From NCBI RefSeq assembly GCF_000092845.1, contig NC_014150.1:620001-684000 (forward strand): a stretch of DNA of 64,000 bases. The letters run 5' to 3'. The notes below the pieces were generated by a model, which saw only the letters and a program-made list of their open reading frames with translations, searched no databases and had not been told where the DNA came from. Positions 27,879 to 36,289 of this stretch are shown here, piece by piece. The DNA comes from Brachyspira murdochii DSM 12563. GTDB taxonomy: Bacteria; Spirochaetota; Brachyspiria; Brachyspirales; Brachyspiraceae. The position numbers and the translations under genes are program-made. The stretch's first letter is position 1; every line of letters begins with the position of its first letter.

Positions 27879-28064
27879 TTATTTATTAATATACTGATTT
27901 CTGATTTCTGATTTCTGATTTCTGATTTCTGATTTCTGATTTCTGATTTCTGATTTCTGATTTCTGATTTCTGATTTCTGATTTCTGATTTCTGATTTCT
28001 GATTTCTGATTTCTGATTTCTGATTTCTGATTTCTGATTTCTGATTTCTGATTTCTGATTTCAT
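27879..28064 (-). CDS. Repeat-containing leader ORF upstream of GT2
   Basis: ATG at 28064-28062 with AAGGA (28075-28071) six bases upstream, behind a strong promoter. The frame encodes M, then eight KSEIRNQ units, then YINK, 61 residues. Twenty-four copies of a 7-bp unit make the frame (three units = seven codons). The signals for transcription and translation are good, but such a peptide has no evident function. Its likely meaning is regulatory: unit gain or loss changes the reading frame at its end relative to the GT2 start. Confidence 0.4.
   Translation of the reverse strand: MKSEIRNQKSEIRNQKSEIRNQKSEIRNQKSEIRNQKSEIRNQKSEIRNQKSEIRNQYINK
27894..28061 (-). repeat. 24-copy heptanucleotide tandem repeat (AAATCAG)
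   Basis: 168 bp of perfect CTGATTT (AAATCAG on the coding strand) between the promoter and first gene of the glycan operon. Perfect units of a length not divisible by three are the classic substrate for slipped-strand phase variation. Confidence 0.95.
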
Positions 28065-28093
28065 AAATCTTCCTTAAAAACTAATACCATTTT

Positions 28094-28122
28094 ATTATAC
28101 ATCATAATAATATAAATTTCAA
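28094..28122 (-). promoter_or_regulatory. Promoter of the GT2 operon
   Basis: TTGAAA (28122-28117), 17 bases, TATAAT (28099-28094) on the minus strand. Transcription would start near 28087, just before the leader ORF and its repeat tract. Confidence 0.7.
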
Positions 28123-28222
28123 TATTTTTACTAAATAAAGTATTTATATTATTACAATTTATGTTATACTAGATTAAACATTATTTAAATTTAGTGTTAA
28201 TTTTAAACGGAGTATTTAATTT

Positions 28223-28780
28223 ATGGCTAGAGTTAAATTTATGGAATATGAAGAAGCCCAAGGTAAAGTGAAAGAGGCTTTCGATTATCAATTAAAAAAA
28301 AGCGGCAATGTTACAAATATGAAAAAAGCATTATTAAATGACTATGCAACTTATGAAGCATTTATGGGGTGGTATACTTCTTTTGACAGATTGGTAGAAG
28401 TAGTTGGTAAAAGAGCAGCTATGATACTAGCACATTCTGTTTCTACTACTAATGGTTGTATGCTTTGTTCTTTATTCTTTATAAGAGATTTAAAAGCTAT
28501 AGGAGAAGACCCTAAAAACCTTAAACTAGATGAAAAAGAACAGCTATTATCACAATTAGGTATGCAGATGGTAAAAGACCCTAATGCTGTAAGTGATGAG
28601 CTAATTAACAATCTTAAAAAACATTTTAACGATTCTGAAATAGTTACTATAGTAGGTTTTGCAGCTCAGATGATGGCTACTAATAATTTTAATGCTGTAC
28701 TAAAAATAGATTTAGATGAATCTTTAGTACCTATACAGGGTGAGTTTGAAAAAGAAACTTGGAGAGCTAAAAATAATTAA
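28223..28780 (+). CDS. Carboxymuconolactone decarboxylase/AhpD-like protein
   Basis: A 185-residue all-helical protein. The AhpD-type active-site segment is HSVSTTNGCMLCSLFFIRDL (about 73-92), where Cys-x-x-Cys and a downstream aromatic/charged helix replace the usual EELC..HC pattern. Members of this family act as alkylhydroperoxidases or as decarboxylases. The nearby residue pattern (NNFNAVLKIDL at the C-terminus) fits the peroxidase-related subgroup. Function is therefore family-level only. It is a single-gene unit divergent from the glycan operon and ends at a bidirectional terminator. Confidence 0.75.
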   Translation: MARVKFMEYEEAQGKVKEAFDYQLKKSGNVTNMKKALLNDYATYEAFMGWYTSFDRLVEVVGKRAAMILAHSVSTTNGCMLCSLFFIRDLKAIGEDPKNLKLDEKEQLLSQLGMQMVKDPNAVSDELINNLKKHFNDSEIVTIVGFAAQMMATNNFNAVLKIDLDESLVPIQGEFEKETWRAKNN

Positions 28781-28816
28781 TCATTAACTTATTATAGCAA
28801 ATATAAATTTAAAAAA

Positions 28817-28846
28817 ACAAGAGGCATATACACTCTTGTTTTTTTA
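28817..28846 (+). terminator. Bidirectional terminator
   Basis: Arms ACAAGAG (28817-28823) and CTCTTGT (28833-28839), with A7 before and T7 after. It can end both the AhpD-like gene and the convergent lipoprotein gene. Confidence 0.8.
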
Positions 28847-28867
28847 TTTATAAAAAATAAAAAAATG

Positions 28868-30628
28868 TTAATTAATATCAAATGTATAATGTGTAACTGC
28901 CCTATCCGGAAGAAAATAATCATTACCCTTATCTTTTATCATTTTAAGCATATCAGCCATAGTTTTATAATATAGAAAATAGTAATCATACTTTTTAAAA
29001 TCAGACATAGAAGATTTTAAAAGTAAATTATAATATTTCTCTGAAAGATTCAAAGCTGTTTCATATTGACTATCTAATTTAAACTGTCTGTCATAATCGG
29101 CCAAACGTACTATTTTGCTGTTTAATGTAAATAAATCAGCTCCGCCGCTTCCCCAAGCAATAGCAGAAGTTATTTCATTATTAGGTACAATATTAGCCCA
29201 ATCAGATTCTAAAGCTTTATCCGGAGAAACAGAGGATACCTGCAATTGATATGAACCAGAGTTTTTTATATGCTCTTCTGTAATTGTAAAATTAGTTTCA
29301 AATCTGTCAGCTGCCTCAAGTATTTCTTTAATAGGCGGTATAGGATATGTATTTTTTAATGCTCTGTAATATTTACCATTTAATTCAGTATATGAAGGCT
29401 CTAAAGGTGTACCGTCTTCTTTTACTTCATATCCGCCAACTACATCAATTTTTTCCTGATTAGCATTATAATAATAATTATCTAATTTACTTATATCTAT
29501 GTTATTTTCTTCTTTCCAATTTATACCGTCTTCTGTTGACCATACGCCGTCTTTATCGGTAAACTCTCTATCTTTAGTCCAAGTCCAATATCCGCCTTTA
29601 TACTCATAATGTGATGATATTCCGCCATATATATATATTTTATCTAATTTATTTCTATCATACTTTATAATAAACTGCTGTCTTTTTTCTGGGAAAGGAA
29701 ATTCATATTTTACCCAATTATCATTATTCAAAATATCTTTTGTAATATCAACTGCATAGTAATCTTTTGAGTCGTCTGTATATTCGGAAGATTGATAACT
29801 TCTATATCCATTAGGGTTATCATCTGCAAAAGATTTCTGCCCTGTAATAAATAATTTACCTTTAATATAAAATAAAGCAGAAAAATCCAAAGTTTCCATA
29901 CCATATACTCCCTGTATACTAGGATCATAATCATTCGGCATAGGAATAGAGTAATTTGCTTTTTCTATTTCATCAGAAGAATCAGACCAATTTATAAGAC
30001 TTTGAGATTCTCTATATATGGAATAAATAATTAAGTTTCCATAGCATGCAAAGTCATAATAAGGAGGAGGATTAGTAGTATAAAAATTCGCCCTATCTAA
30101 TCTGCGTGGATATTTTGGAAAATTAATAGTTTTTTGCATTGCTTTTGATGATGGTATTGTTACTTTATCTGATTCTATAACTAATTGTTTTGAGTTTAAA
30201 TTCTTCCAATATTCAGTATTTTCTAAATCACCAGCTAATGATAAACTATAAATTTTAGTTATTGTACTTCCATCATTATTAATTTTTAATAATGCACCTT
30301 TTCCTGAAGGAGTAAGATTTTTTGTGTTAATATCATATTGATATTCATTGGTAGCCAAAACATACCACTCATTTTTGTATTTGAATCTTCTTCCATAACC
30401 TCCAAAAACGGTACCGTCTGCAACTACTTCTGGTTTTATTTCTATATAACTTTCCTCTATATTTTCCGGAGGTATAGGGGAAGGTAATATATAATCAGGC
30501 ATTTCATCAGAAACTAGAAACTCCGTAGGAGGCGGTATATGAGAAGGACGCAATAGATTTATTTTTTCACATGAAATAATAAAAGCTGTAGAAATTAAAC
30601 ATATAATTAAATAAACTTTATTTTTCAA
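28868..30628 (-). CDS. Large surface lipoprotein, paralogue of the 2.3-4.0 kb gene
   Basis: A 586-residue protein with a short signal and lipobox (FIISC, mature Cys20), then a Pro-rich tether (LRPSHIPPPTEF). The start is TTG at 30628 with GAGG 8 bases upstream. Body motifs VFGGYGRRFKYKNEWYVLA, an Asp-box-like SQSLINW and STEDGINW, and the ending PDRAVTHYTFDIN all align with the 2277-4001 protein. The two differ mainly in loop regions. Two copies 25 kb apart suggest an expanding surface-lipoprotein family. Function unknown. Confidence 0.75.
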   Translation of the reverse strand: MKNKVYLIICLISTAFIISCEKINLLRPSHIPPPTEFLVSDEMPDYILPSPIPPENIEESYIEIKPEVVADGTVFGGYGRRFKYKNEWYVLATNEYQYDINTKNLTPSGKGALLKINNDGSTITKIYSLSLAGDLENTEYWKNLNSKQLVIESDKVTIPSSKAMQKTINFPKYPRRLDRANFYTTNPPPYYDFACYGNLIIYSIYRESQSLINWSDSSDEIEKANYSIPMPNDYDPSIQGVYGMETLDFSALFYIKGKLFITGQKSFADDNPNGYRSYQSSEYTDDSKDYYAVDITKDILNNDNWVKYEFPFPEKRQQFIIKYDRNKLDKIYIYGGISSHYEYKGGYWTWTKDREFTDKDGVWSTEDGINWKEENNIDISKLDNYYYNANQEKIDVVGGYEVKEDGTPLEPSYTELNGKYYRALKNTYPIPPIKEILEAADRFETNFTITEEHIKNSGSYQLQVSSVSPDKALESDWANIVPNNEITSAIAWGSGGADLFTLNSKIVRLADYDRQFKLDSQYETALNLSEKYYNLLLKSSMSDFKKYDYYFLYYKTMADMLKMIKDKGNDYFLPDRAVTHYTFDIN

Positions 30629-30742
30629 TATAAAAACCTCAATATAAAATTAATACAATATATACTAAGAATACATTATAATATATTTATTTCAATAGTT
30701 TTAATTAATTATTTAAATATGCGGTTAAATTGAAATAATATA

Positions 30743-31300
30743 TTATTTATTCTGAAGTTCTTTACTCTTATTTTTTATATCAAGTACTATTTCTTCAACA
30801 GCACTCTTATTTATAAAATCTATCTTTTTACCGTAATTTTCTAATAATAATTTTTCATCTTCTGTTTTCACTGCTTTAGCTGATATTATCCTTCTCAACA
30901 TATGCATCATCAAAGCATGATGAAGTTTTAATTTATCAAAATCTACCCCGCCTCTTAAAAAATAAAATTTCATGTGATCTTTTATATCAGATTTAAAATT
31001 TTGATTAACAGCATTATTATATAGTTCCTTATCATTAGTATCCCCAAGCCCGACTATAACACAATACAAATGCTTATCACCTTTTAACTTATTAAAAAAC
31101 TGTTTTATCCTCTTAGCAGAAGAAAGTTTACCAGCATATAAAGCACCTGCAAATACGATAAAGTCATAATTATTTAAATTCTCAATAGTTACATTATCAA
31201 TACCGTATAAATCCCCATGAACTTTGTCTGCTATCCATTTAGCATAAGTTCTTGTTGTTCCGTATTTACTTTTATAAAGCACTGCAATATTAGTTGACAT
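30743..31300 (-). CDS. Flavodoxin-domain protein (HemG-like)
   Basis: A 185-residue FMN-binding protein. The phosphate loop is YKSKYGTTRTYAKWIA near the N-terminus, followed by YDFIVFAGALYAGKLSS and the FMN-contact VGLGDTND. A C-terminal helical extension (LHHALMMHMLRRIISAK) is typical of the Flavodoxin_5 / menaquinone-dependent protoporphyrinogen oxidase group. No haem genes are adjacent, so a role as a general low-potential electron carrier or a HemG-like oxidase cannot be separated. It is preceded by a hairpin terminator at 31358-31397 and is therefore its own unit. Confidence 0.75.
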   Translation of the reverse strand: MSTNIAVLYKSKYGTTRTYAKWIADKVHGDLYGIDNVTIENLNNYDFIVFAGALYAGKLSSAKRIKQFFNKLKGDKHLYCVIVGLGDTNDKELYNNAVNQNFKSDIKDHMKFYFLRGGVDFDKLKLHHALMMHMLRRIISAKAVKTEDEKLLLENYGKKIDFINKSAVEEIVLDIKNKSKELQNK

Positions 31301-31353
31301 AATATTTCCCCTATATTAATTTTTCGTAATTATAATTTTATATTATTAAAAAT

Positions 31354-31402
31354 AAAAACTTGTGAGCATTTAGTAAATTCGCAGAATGCGAACAAGTTTT
31401 TT
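31354..31402. terminator. Long imperfect hairpin, bidirectional terminator
   Basis: Outer arms ACTTGT/ACAAGT (31358-31363, 31392-31397) and inner GCATT/AATGC (31366-31370, 31385-31389) are separated by tandem G-A mismatches. AAAAA precedes and TTTTTTA follows. It lies downstream of the decayed nuclease gene on the minus strand. Confidence 0.55.
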
Positions 31403-31487
31403 ATGTATAAACAATATCAAACATTTACGCTCTCTTTTTGTATAAGTTTAAGTTCATATATCTAAATGAAAATTTATTAAACTAATA

Positions 31488-31839
31488 CTAATGGTTTATA
31501 CCAATGTACAAATCACTTACTTTTAATTCAAAAGCTATATTTTTTGCAATATAATACAATATTCTTTTTATAAAATTGTTGTTGTCTACTAATTGTATAT
31601 CAACAAGTACTTTTTAGCATTTTTAGTTTTTGCTTTAACATCACCTTCGGTGGAATAGACTCTTTTAAATTTTCATTTTCTGCCAAATTATAAGGATTAA
31701 TAATTTTTAGATTTCCTACATACTCAAAACCTGCATCGTTTAAAACGGCATTAACAATATTTTCTAATATATCTCCATCACTCTCAGTACCAATTAGATA
31801 TCGTACAAATAAATCATTAAGTCTATTAATCTCTTTCAT
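31488..31839 (-). pseudogene. Decayed Rpn/PD-(D/E)XK nuclease-family transposase-like gene
   Basis: The first 60 codons, MKEINRLNDLFVRYLIGTES onward to NPYNLAENENLKES, are typical of the N-terminus of Rpn-type (recombination-promoting) PD-(D/E)XK nuclease family proteins. The frame then shifts. Reading the next frame restores DVKAKTKNAKK, and after a second shift VLVDIQLVDNNNFIKRILYY and IAKNIAFELK, the expected active-site region. It then stops at 31488. Two frameshifts and a missing C-terminal half mean the gene is dead. The 79-codon frame at 31600-31839 is only its first part. A second fragment of the same family lies at 60,039-60,236. Confidence 0.8.
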
Positions 31840-31966
31840 AGCTTTATTATACTAAAAAGTAATAAATTGTCAAAGTTTATATAAAAATAGTATTAAGTAT
31901 AATTTGCAAAAAATATAAATTGTTTTATTATTTATATATATAAAATTTTCACTAGGATTTTTATCT

Positions 31967-32431
31967 ATGATAGAAGAGTTTAAAAAATTTATTATGCGTG
32001 GTAATATATTGGACATGGCAATAGGTATAGTTATTGGGGCTTCATTTACAAAAATAGTTAATTCTTTTGTTGAAGATATATTAATGCCTCCTATAGGACT
32101 AATATTAAGCGGAATAGACTTCTCTAATATATTTATAGTAATTAAAAAAGGTATTTCTGACGCTGGTCCTTATACTTCAATAGAAGCAGCAAAACAAGCT
32201 GGTGCTGTTGTTATAGGTTTTGGTGTTTTTATTAATACTATAATAAGTTTTTTTATAACTGCTTTGGCAATATTTATGATAATAAAAATATTTAATAAAA
32301 TGAGAGAAAAAATGGTAAAAAAAGAAAAAGAAGATAAAGAAGCAGAAGAAAAAATATGCCCTTACTGCTGTTCTTCTGTCAATATAAAAGCAGTAAAATG
32401 CCCTCACTGCACTTCAGATTTAGATAAATAA
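31967..32431 (+). CDS. mscL: Large-conductance mechanosensitive channel with zinc-ribbon tail
   Basis: Inner-membrane channel that opens under osmotic down-shock. The 154-residue protein has the MscL N-terminus ([20 protein letters not shown]), helix 1 with the pore-lining pattern, a periplasmic loop, and helix 2 ([20 protein letters not shown]). After a Lys/Glu-rich cytoplasmic helix comes a zinc-ribbon-like end: C131-P-Y-C134 and C145-P-H-C148. I recall such tails in some bacterial MscL proteins. It may bind metal or stabilise the cytoplasmic bundle. Stand-alone gene, convergent with the ABC transporter ATPase gene. Confidence 0.93.
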   Translation: MIEEFKKFIMRGNILDMAIGIVIGASFTKIVNSFVEDILMPPIGLILSGIDFSNIFIVIKKGISDAGPYTSIEAAKQAGAVVIGFGVFINTIISFFITALAIFMIIKIFNKMREKMVKKEKEDKEAEEKICPYCCSSVNIKAVKCPHCTSDLDK

Positions 32432-32453
32432 ATTTGTATGCATGACAAAATTA

Positions 32454-33227
32454 TTATGACCACCTTAAAAAAGAATTATGCATATACTCAAAAACATCTA
32501 TATCGTATATATAGTTTAATAATGAAACATCAAAATTATTGGTACTTCCGAAATATTTAGAGCCGCCTTCTTTTAAAACTAATAATTTATCTGCGAAATT
32601 TAATGCTGCATTTATATCATGAAGCACAGCAATAATACATCTATCTCCATTTTTCACCCATTCTTTTAAATTATAAATTAATTCTATCTGACTATTTAAA
32701 TCCAAATGATTTGTAGGCTCGTCCATCAATATAATACTAGGATTTTGTACTAAAGTTCTCGCTAAAAAAACTCTTTGAAGCTCTCCCCCAGAAAGTTCTG
32801 TTATCAATTTATCTTTTAAATGCATTAACTTTAATTTTTCCATATAATGAATAACAAAATCCTTATCTTCTTTACTTGGCATAGATAATAATTTATCTTT
32901 ATAATTGGCATATCTTCCCATCATTATTGTATCATAAGAAGTATATCCAAAATAAATAGAAGACATTTGACTCATAATTGCTATAGCTTTATAAGTATCT
33001 ATTTTTCTTATATCTTTATTATTAATAAATATATTACCTTCAAAATCTATTATTCTGCAAAGCGATTTTAACAAAGTACTCTTTCCGCATCCATTAGGTC
33101 CTATAATGCATAAACTTTCATTCTGAGATACTTCAAATGATATATTTTTTAATACTTCTTTTTTATTTATATTATTTTTATAATACAAAGATACATTTTC
33201 CGCTTTTACCATAACAGTTTTATTCAT
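32454..33227 (-). CDS. FecE/BtuD-type ABC transporter ATPase
   Basis: A 257-residue ATP-binding subunit. Walker A is GPNGCGKST, the signature is LSGGELQR, Walker B is IILMDEPTNHLD, and the switch His is in VLHDINAAL. It belongs to the importers of siderophores, haem and cobalamin. It is the last gene of the three-gene unit binding protein, permease, ATPase, starting 1 bp after the permease stop. The metal-chelate ligand is not fixed by the sequence. Confidence 0.9.
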   Translation of the reverse strand: MNKTVMVKAENVSLYYKNNINKKEVLKNISFEVSQNESLCIIGPNGCGKSTLLKSLCRIIDFEGNIFINNKDIRKIDTYKAIAIMSQMSSIYFGYTSYDTIMMGRYANYKDKLLSMPSKEDKDFVIHYMEKLKLMHLKDKLITELSGGELQRVFLARTLVQNPSIILMDEPTNHLDLNSQIELIYNLKEWVKNGDRCIIAVLHDINAALNFADKLLVLKEGGSKYFGSTNNFDVSLLNYIYDIDVFEYMHNSFLRWS

Positions 33228-33228
33228 A

Positions 33229-34233
33229 TTACATTCCGTTATTTTTATTTGATATAAATATATACAAAAAGAAAGGAGCTCCTATAACAGCAGTAACTAT
33301 CCCTATCGGTATATTAGAACCCTGAACTATAATCCTAGAAAATATATCAGAAACATTAAGAAGAAGCCCTCCAATTAAAGCAGATGCGGGAAAAACTATA
33401 ATATGCTTAGCCCCAAATATTTTTCTTGCTATATGAGGAGATACCAAATCAACAAAACCTATTACTCCAGTAAAAGCAACTAATACCGCTGTTATAAATG
33501 AAGATATTAATATAAAAAATATCCTCATTTTTTTTACATCTACACCAAGCGACAAGCTAGTTTCATCTCCAAAAGTTATTATATCAAGCACACTGGAATA
33601 TTTAATAAGTATTAATAAAAATAATAATGTCATTGAAATAATAATCAAAATATCTATTTTATTTCTTACAAATAAACTTCCAAGCTGCCAAAGTATTATT
33701 TTGTTTGAGTATTTAGGAAACATATACGATAAAAAACTCATAACTGAACTTAAAAATAATGATATCACTATTCCAGCAAGTATTATAGAATTGCTGCTCA
33801 TATATTTATCTATTTTTTTTGATATAAATAGTATAAACAATATAGTAATAAAAGCAAATATCATTGAAACACCTATGAAAAAGTATTGATTAAATGATAT
33901 ATTCATTACTATAAGTAAGGAAGCCCCAAGTCCGGCTCCAGATGATACACCAAGATTATATGCAGAAGCAAGAGGGTTTCTCAATATAGACTGTATCACA
34001 ACGCCTGTCATAGATAAAGAAGCTCCTACAAATAATGATAATACAGAATGCTGAAGCCTTATATTTATAATGTCAGAGTTTATTTTATTTATATGAATGA
34101 GTTCTATGCTAGAGACTTTATATATAAGTATGCATATTATTTCTTTAGGAGATATAAAAACACTTCCAATGCATACTGATAGTATTGATGAGATAAAAAC
34201 TAATATTAAAATTATTATAATTTTTTTTATCAT
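33229..34233 (-). CDS. FecCD/BtuC-type ABC permease
   Basis: A 334-residue permease with about ten transmembrane helices. Family signatures include LRLQ-type IRLQHSVLSLFVGASLSMTG, VIQSILRNPLASAYNLGVSS and GFVDLVSPHIARKIFGAKH near the ATPase-coupling loop. It imports iron-siderophore, haem or cobalamin into the cytoplasm together with the flanking ATPase and lipoprotein. Gene gap to the upstream binding-protein gene is 7 bp. Confidence 0.9.
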   Translation of the reverse strand: MIKKIIIILILVFISSILSVCIGSVFISPKEIICILIYKVSSIELIHINKINSDIINIRLQHSVLSLFVGASLSMTGVVIQSILRNPLASAYNLGVSSGAGLGASLLIVMNISFNQYFFIGVSMIFAFITILFILFISKKIDKYMSSNSIILAGIVISLFLSSVMSFLSYMFPKYSNKIILWQLGSLFVRNKIDILIIISMTLLFLLILIKYSSVLDIITFGDETSLSLGVDVKKMRIFFILISSFITAVLVAFTGVIGFVDLVSPHIARKIFGAKHIIVFPASALIGGLLLNVSDIFSRIIVQGSNIPIGIVTAVIGAPFFLYIFISNKNNGM

Positions 34234-34240
34234 CTTATTG

Positions 34241-35185
34241 TCAATTCCTAATTATTTGAACATCTTTATATTCATTAGGATAAATATATTTAGCCATATC
34301 TAATAGTGCATATATAATATTATGAGTAGGCAAAGATGATGATGATATATAATATACATCTTTATTTTTTAAAGCATTTATATTTTGCCAAGACTGACGG
34401 CTTAATATTTCTTCTTCAGGATTATCTACATAATCCACACTTGTAAATATTATGTCTGGATTAGAAAAAAGTACATTTTCTTCAGATACTGCTATCCAAG
34501 AGTTTCTATCTTTAAATATATTCTCAGCACCTATAATATTAATCATATCATCTAAATAAACATTAGTACCAAATGAATAAAGATTAGGCAAAGCAGCTAT
34601 TTCAAAATACACTTTTTTATTATTAGTTATAGTATTTCCTATGGATTTTATTTTTTCTACATTTAAGTCCATAATATTTACAATATTTGAAGCTTCATAA
34701 TTTTTATTTAAAACATGCCCTATAAAATATATATCATCTTCTATTGATTTTATAGTATCGCTATTTGGTATAACTGCTGTACATATTCCAGAAGCATTTA
34801 TAGAATCAATAGAGTTTTTACCAGAAAATACGCTGAAATTATTAACAAATAAAATATCAGGATTAATTGATATCATCTTTTCAGAATCAGGATTCATCAT
34901 ATCAAAAACAGATATGTTAGAAATATCTATATTATTAGTTTGTAAGATTTCTTTTGAAGCTGCATCTGAAGCTATTATTTTCTCTGAAAACCCTAAAGCT
35001 ATTATAATATCTGTAACAGCAGGAGATAAAGATGCTATAGTATTTATACTGTCTGGTAATATTATACTATTTCCAGCTCTGTCTTTAAGCGTATTATCAA
35101 AAGTATTTGAAGCATTGCATGAAAGTAAAAATATATTAAAAATGATTAATAGTATTATTTTAATTTTTTTCATAAATATAAACAT
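34241..35185 (-). CDS. Metal-chelate ABC transporter substrate-binding lipoprotein (BtuF/FepB-like)
   Basis: A 314-residue class III binding protein with a lipobox (IFLLSC) placing the mature Cys at residue 23. The family pattern is DRAGNSIILPDSINTIASLS, then GFSEKIIASD, NPDILFVNN and NPDIIFTSVD. It captures an iron-siderophore, haem or cobalamin complex and docks on the permease encoded next. The ATG at 35185 has AGAG very close; an ATG at 35173 is an alternative. A strong promoter lies about 50-80 bp upstream. An ExbB-like gene precedes on the same strand, suggesting energised outer-membrane uptake of the same ligand. Confidence 0.8.
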   Translation of the reverse strand: MFIFMKKIKIILLIIFNIFLLSCNASNTFDNTLKDRAGNSIILPDSINTIASLSPAVTDIIIALGFSEKIIASDAASKEILQTNNIDISNISVFDMMNPDSEKMISINPDILFVNNFSVFSGKNSIDSINASGICTAVIPNSDTIKSIEDDIYFIGHVLNKNYEASNIVNIMDLNVEKIKSIGNTITNNKKVYFEIAALPNLYSFGTNVYLDDMINIIGAENIFKDRNSWIAVSEENVLFSNPDIIFTSVDYVDNPEEEILSRQSWQNINALKNKDVYYISSSSLPTHNIIYALLDMAKYIYPNEYKDVQIIRN

Positions 35186-35236
35186 TTCTCTTATTTTTTA
35201 TATTAAAAACTTTTATATAAACATTTATTTTTTATG

Positions 35237-35264
35237 ATTATAAACTTAGATATATAATTGTCAA
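35237..35264 (-). promoter_or_regulatory. Promoter of the metal-chelate ABC operon
   Basis: TTGACA (35264-35259), 16 bases, TATAAT (35242-35237) on the minus strand, between the ExbB-like gene and the binding-protein gene. No clear Fur-type 19-bp palindrome was found on it. Confidence 0.65.
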
Positions 35265-35325
35265 TAAAATCATATCATTAAAGAATTTTTTATTATTAAT
35301 GCATACAAACTTTATAAACTAATTC

Positions 35326-35955
35326 TTATTTATCAATTTCATTATTCTGACTTATTATATAATCAGATATTTCATTAGATAAGTTTTCCATAAAAAGTAT
35401 TCTTGCATTAATAGTATTTACAAAATAATTATAAAATATAACAGCAGGTATGGCAATAATAAGTCCGGCAGCAGTTGTAAGTAAAGCATTAGCTATACCA
35501 GAAGCCAAAGCAGTAGGTTTTCCGCTTCCTACAACTGAAATCACAGCAAATGACTGTATCATACCAAGTATAGTACCTAAAAGACCTAAAAGCGGTGCTA
35601 TTGTAGATATAGTAGAAAGTGCCGAAATAAATCTTTCAAGTCTTGGAAGTTCTTTATTTGAAGCACTTTGCATAAACTCTTTCGGAGCATTAATATTTTT
35701 AAGTCCGGACATTATAATATTTGATAATGGCGATTTAGAAGCCTCGCATAATGCAATAGCTGCTTTTATTTCTTTTTCTTTAACTAAAGAAATTAATTTT
35801 GGAGCTAATGAATTATCCTCTGATTTTATTCTTGTAAAATATATAAATCTATCTACTATTATAGTTAAAGCTAATACTGAAGATATGAGAAGCCCTATCC
35901 AGCAAACAGTCATAGCTGAGTTTAAAAGACTTTCAGAACCGAATATATTATCCAT
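35326..35955 (-). CDS. ExbB/TolQ/MotA-family proton channel protein
   Basis: A 209-residue inner-membrane protein with three helices: WIGLLISSVLALTIIVDRFI near the N-terminus and ISTIAPLLGLLGTILGMIQS and IANALLTTAAGLIIAIPAVI in the second half. These are the channel-forming signatures of ExbB/TolQ. ExbB works with ExbD and TonB to energise outer-membrane transport, but no ExbD or TonB gene follows here. GAGGC lies 9 bases upstream of the ATG. The neighbouring metal-chelate ABC genes make a TonB-linked role plausible; TolQ-like envelope maintenance is the alternative. Confidence 0.85.
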   Translation of the reverse strand: MDNIFGSESLLNSAMTVCWIGLLISSVLALTIIVDRFIYFTRIKSEDNSLAPKLISLVKEKEIKAAIALCEASKSPLSNIIMSGLKNINAPKEFMQSASNKELPRLERFISALSTISTIAPLLGLLGTILGMIQSFAVISVVGSGKPTALASGIANALLTTAAGLIIAIPAVIFYNYFVNTINARILFMENLSNEISDYIISQNNEIDK

Positions 35956-36067
35956 ATATAAAATGCCTCATATAAATATCGTTATTGGTTAAAACATTAT
36001 AATTGTAAGAATATAAAAAATCAATAATTAAAAATATATTTTATTTTAAAAATAAATATAAAAATCC

Positions 36068-36095
36068 TTGACATTTTTTATTATTTATAATAGTA
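36068..36095 (+). promoter_or_regulatory. Candidate arg operon promoter
   Basis: TTGACA at 36068-36073 with a 17-base spacer to TAGTAT (36091-36096); a TATAAT two codons earlier is at only 12 bases. Either would start transcription just before the Arg leader ORF. Confidence 0.5.
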
Positions 36096-36131
36096 TTTTT
36101 GCAGACAGTAAAATGTTTTAGGAAAAATAAA

Positions 36132-36182
36132 ATGTATAATATAAATTATAATTTGTTTTTAAACTATCTTTCAAGGCGTTAA
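36132..36182 (+). CDS. Arginine leader peptide
   Basis: ATG at 36132 with AGGA (36120-36123) eight bases upstream opens a 16-codon frame, MYNINYNLFLNYLSRR, stopping at 36180-36182, about 107 bp before argC. The last two codons are AGG CGT, both Arg and both uncommon here, where AGA dominates. Ending in tandem codons of the pathway end-product is the hallmark of attenuation leaders. AGGC/GCCT (36174-36177 and 36183-36186) can form a small stem over the stop. No strong terminator stem is visible, so the mechanism could be translational or weaker than classical attenuation. Confidence 0.5.
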   Translation: MYNINYNLFLNYLSRR

Positions 36183-36289
36183 GCCTCCAAATTTCTTTTC
36201 ATAAAAATAATTTCATAAAAAATAATTTTAAACAAAAATTTTTAATAAAAATATATTCTTACTAAGAAATATCAGAGGAGTATTGTATT

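Noticed and set aside
36174-36220. Classical intrinsic terminator in the arg leader
   Set aside because: The AGGC/GCCT stem is only 4 bp and is not followed by a clean U-run, so I list only the leader peptide.
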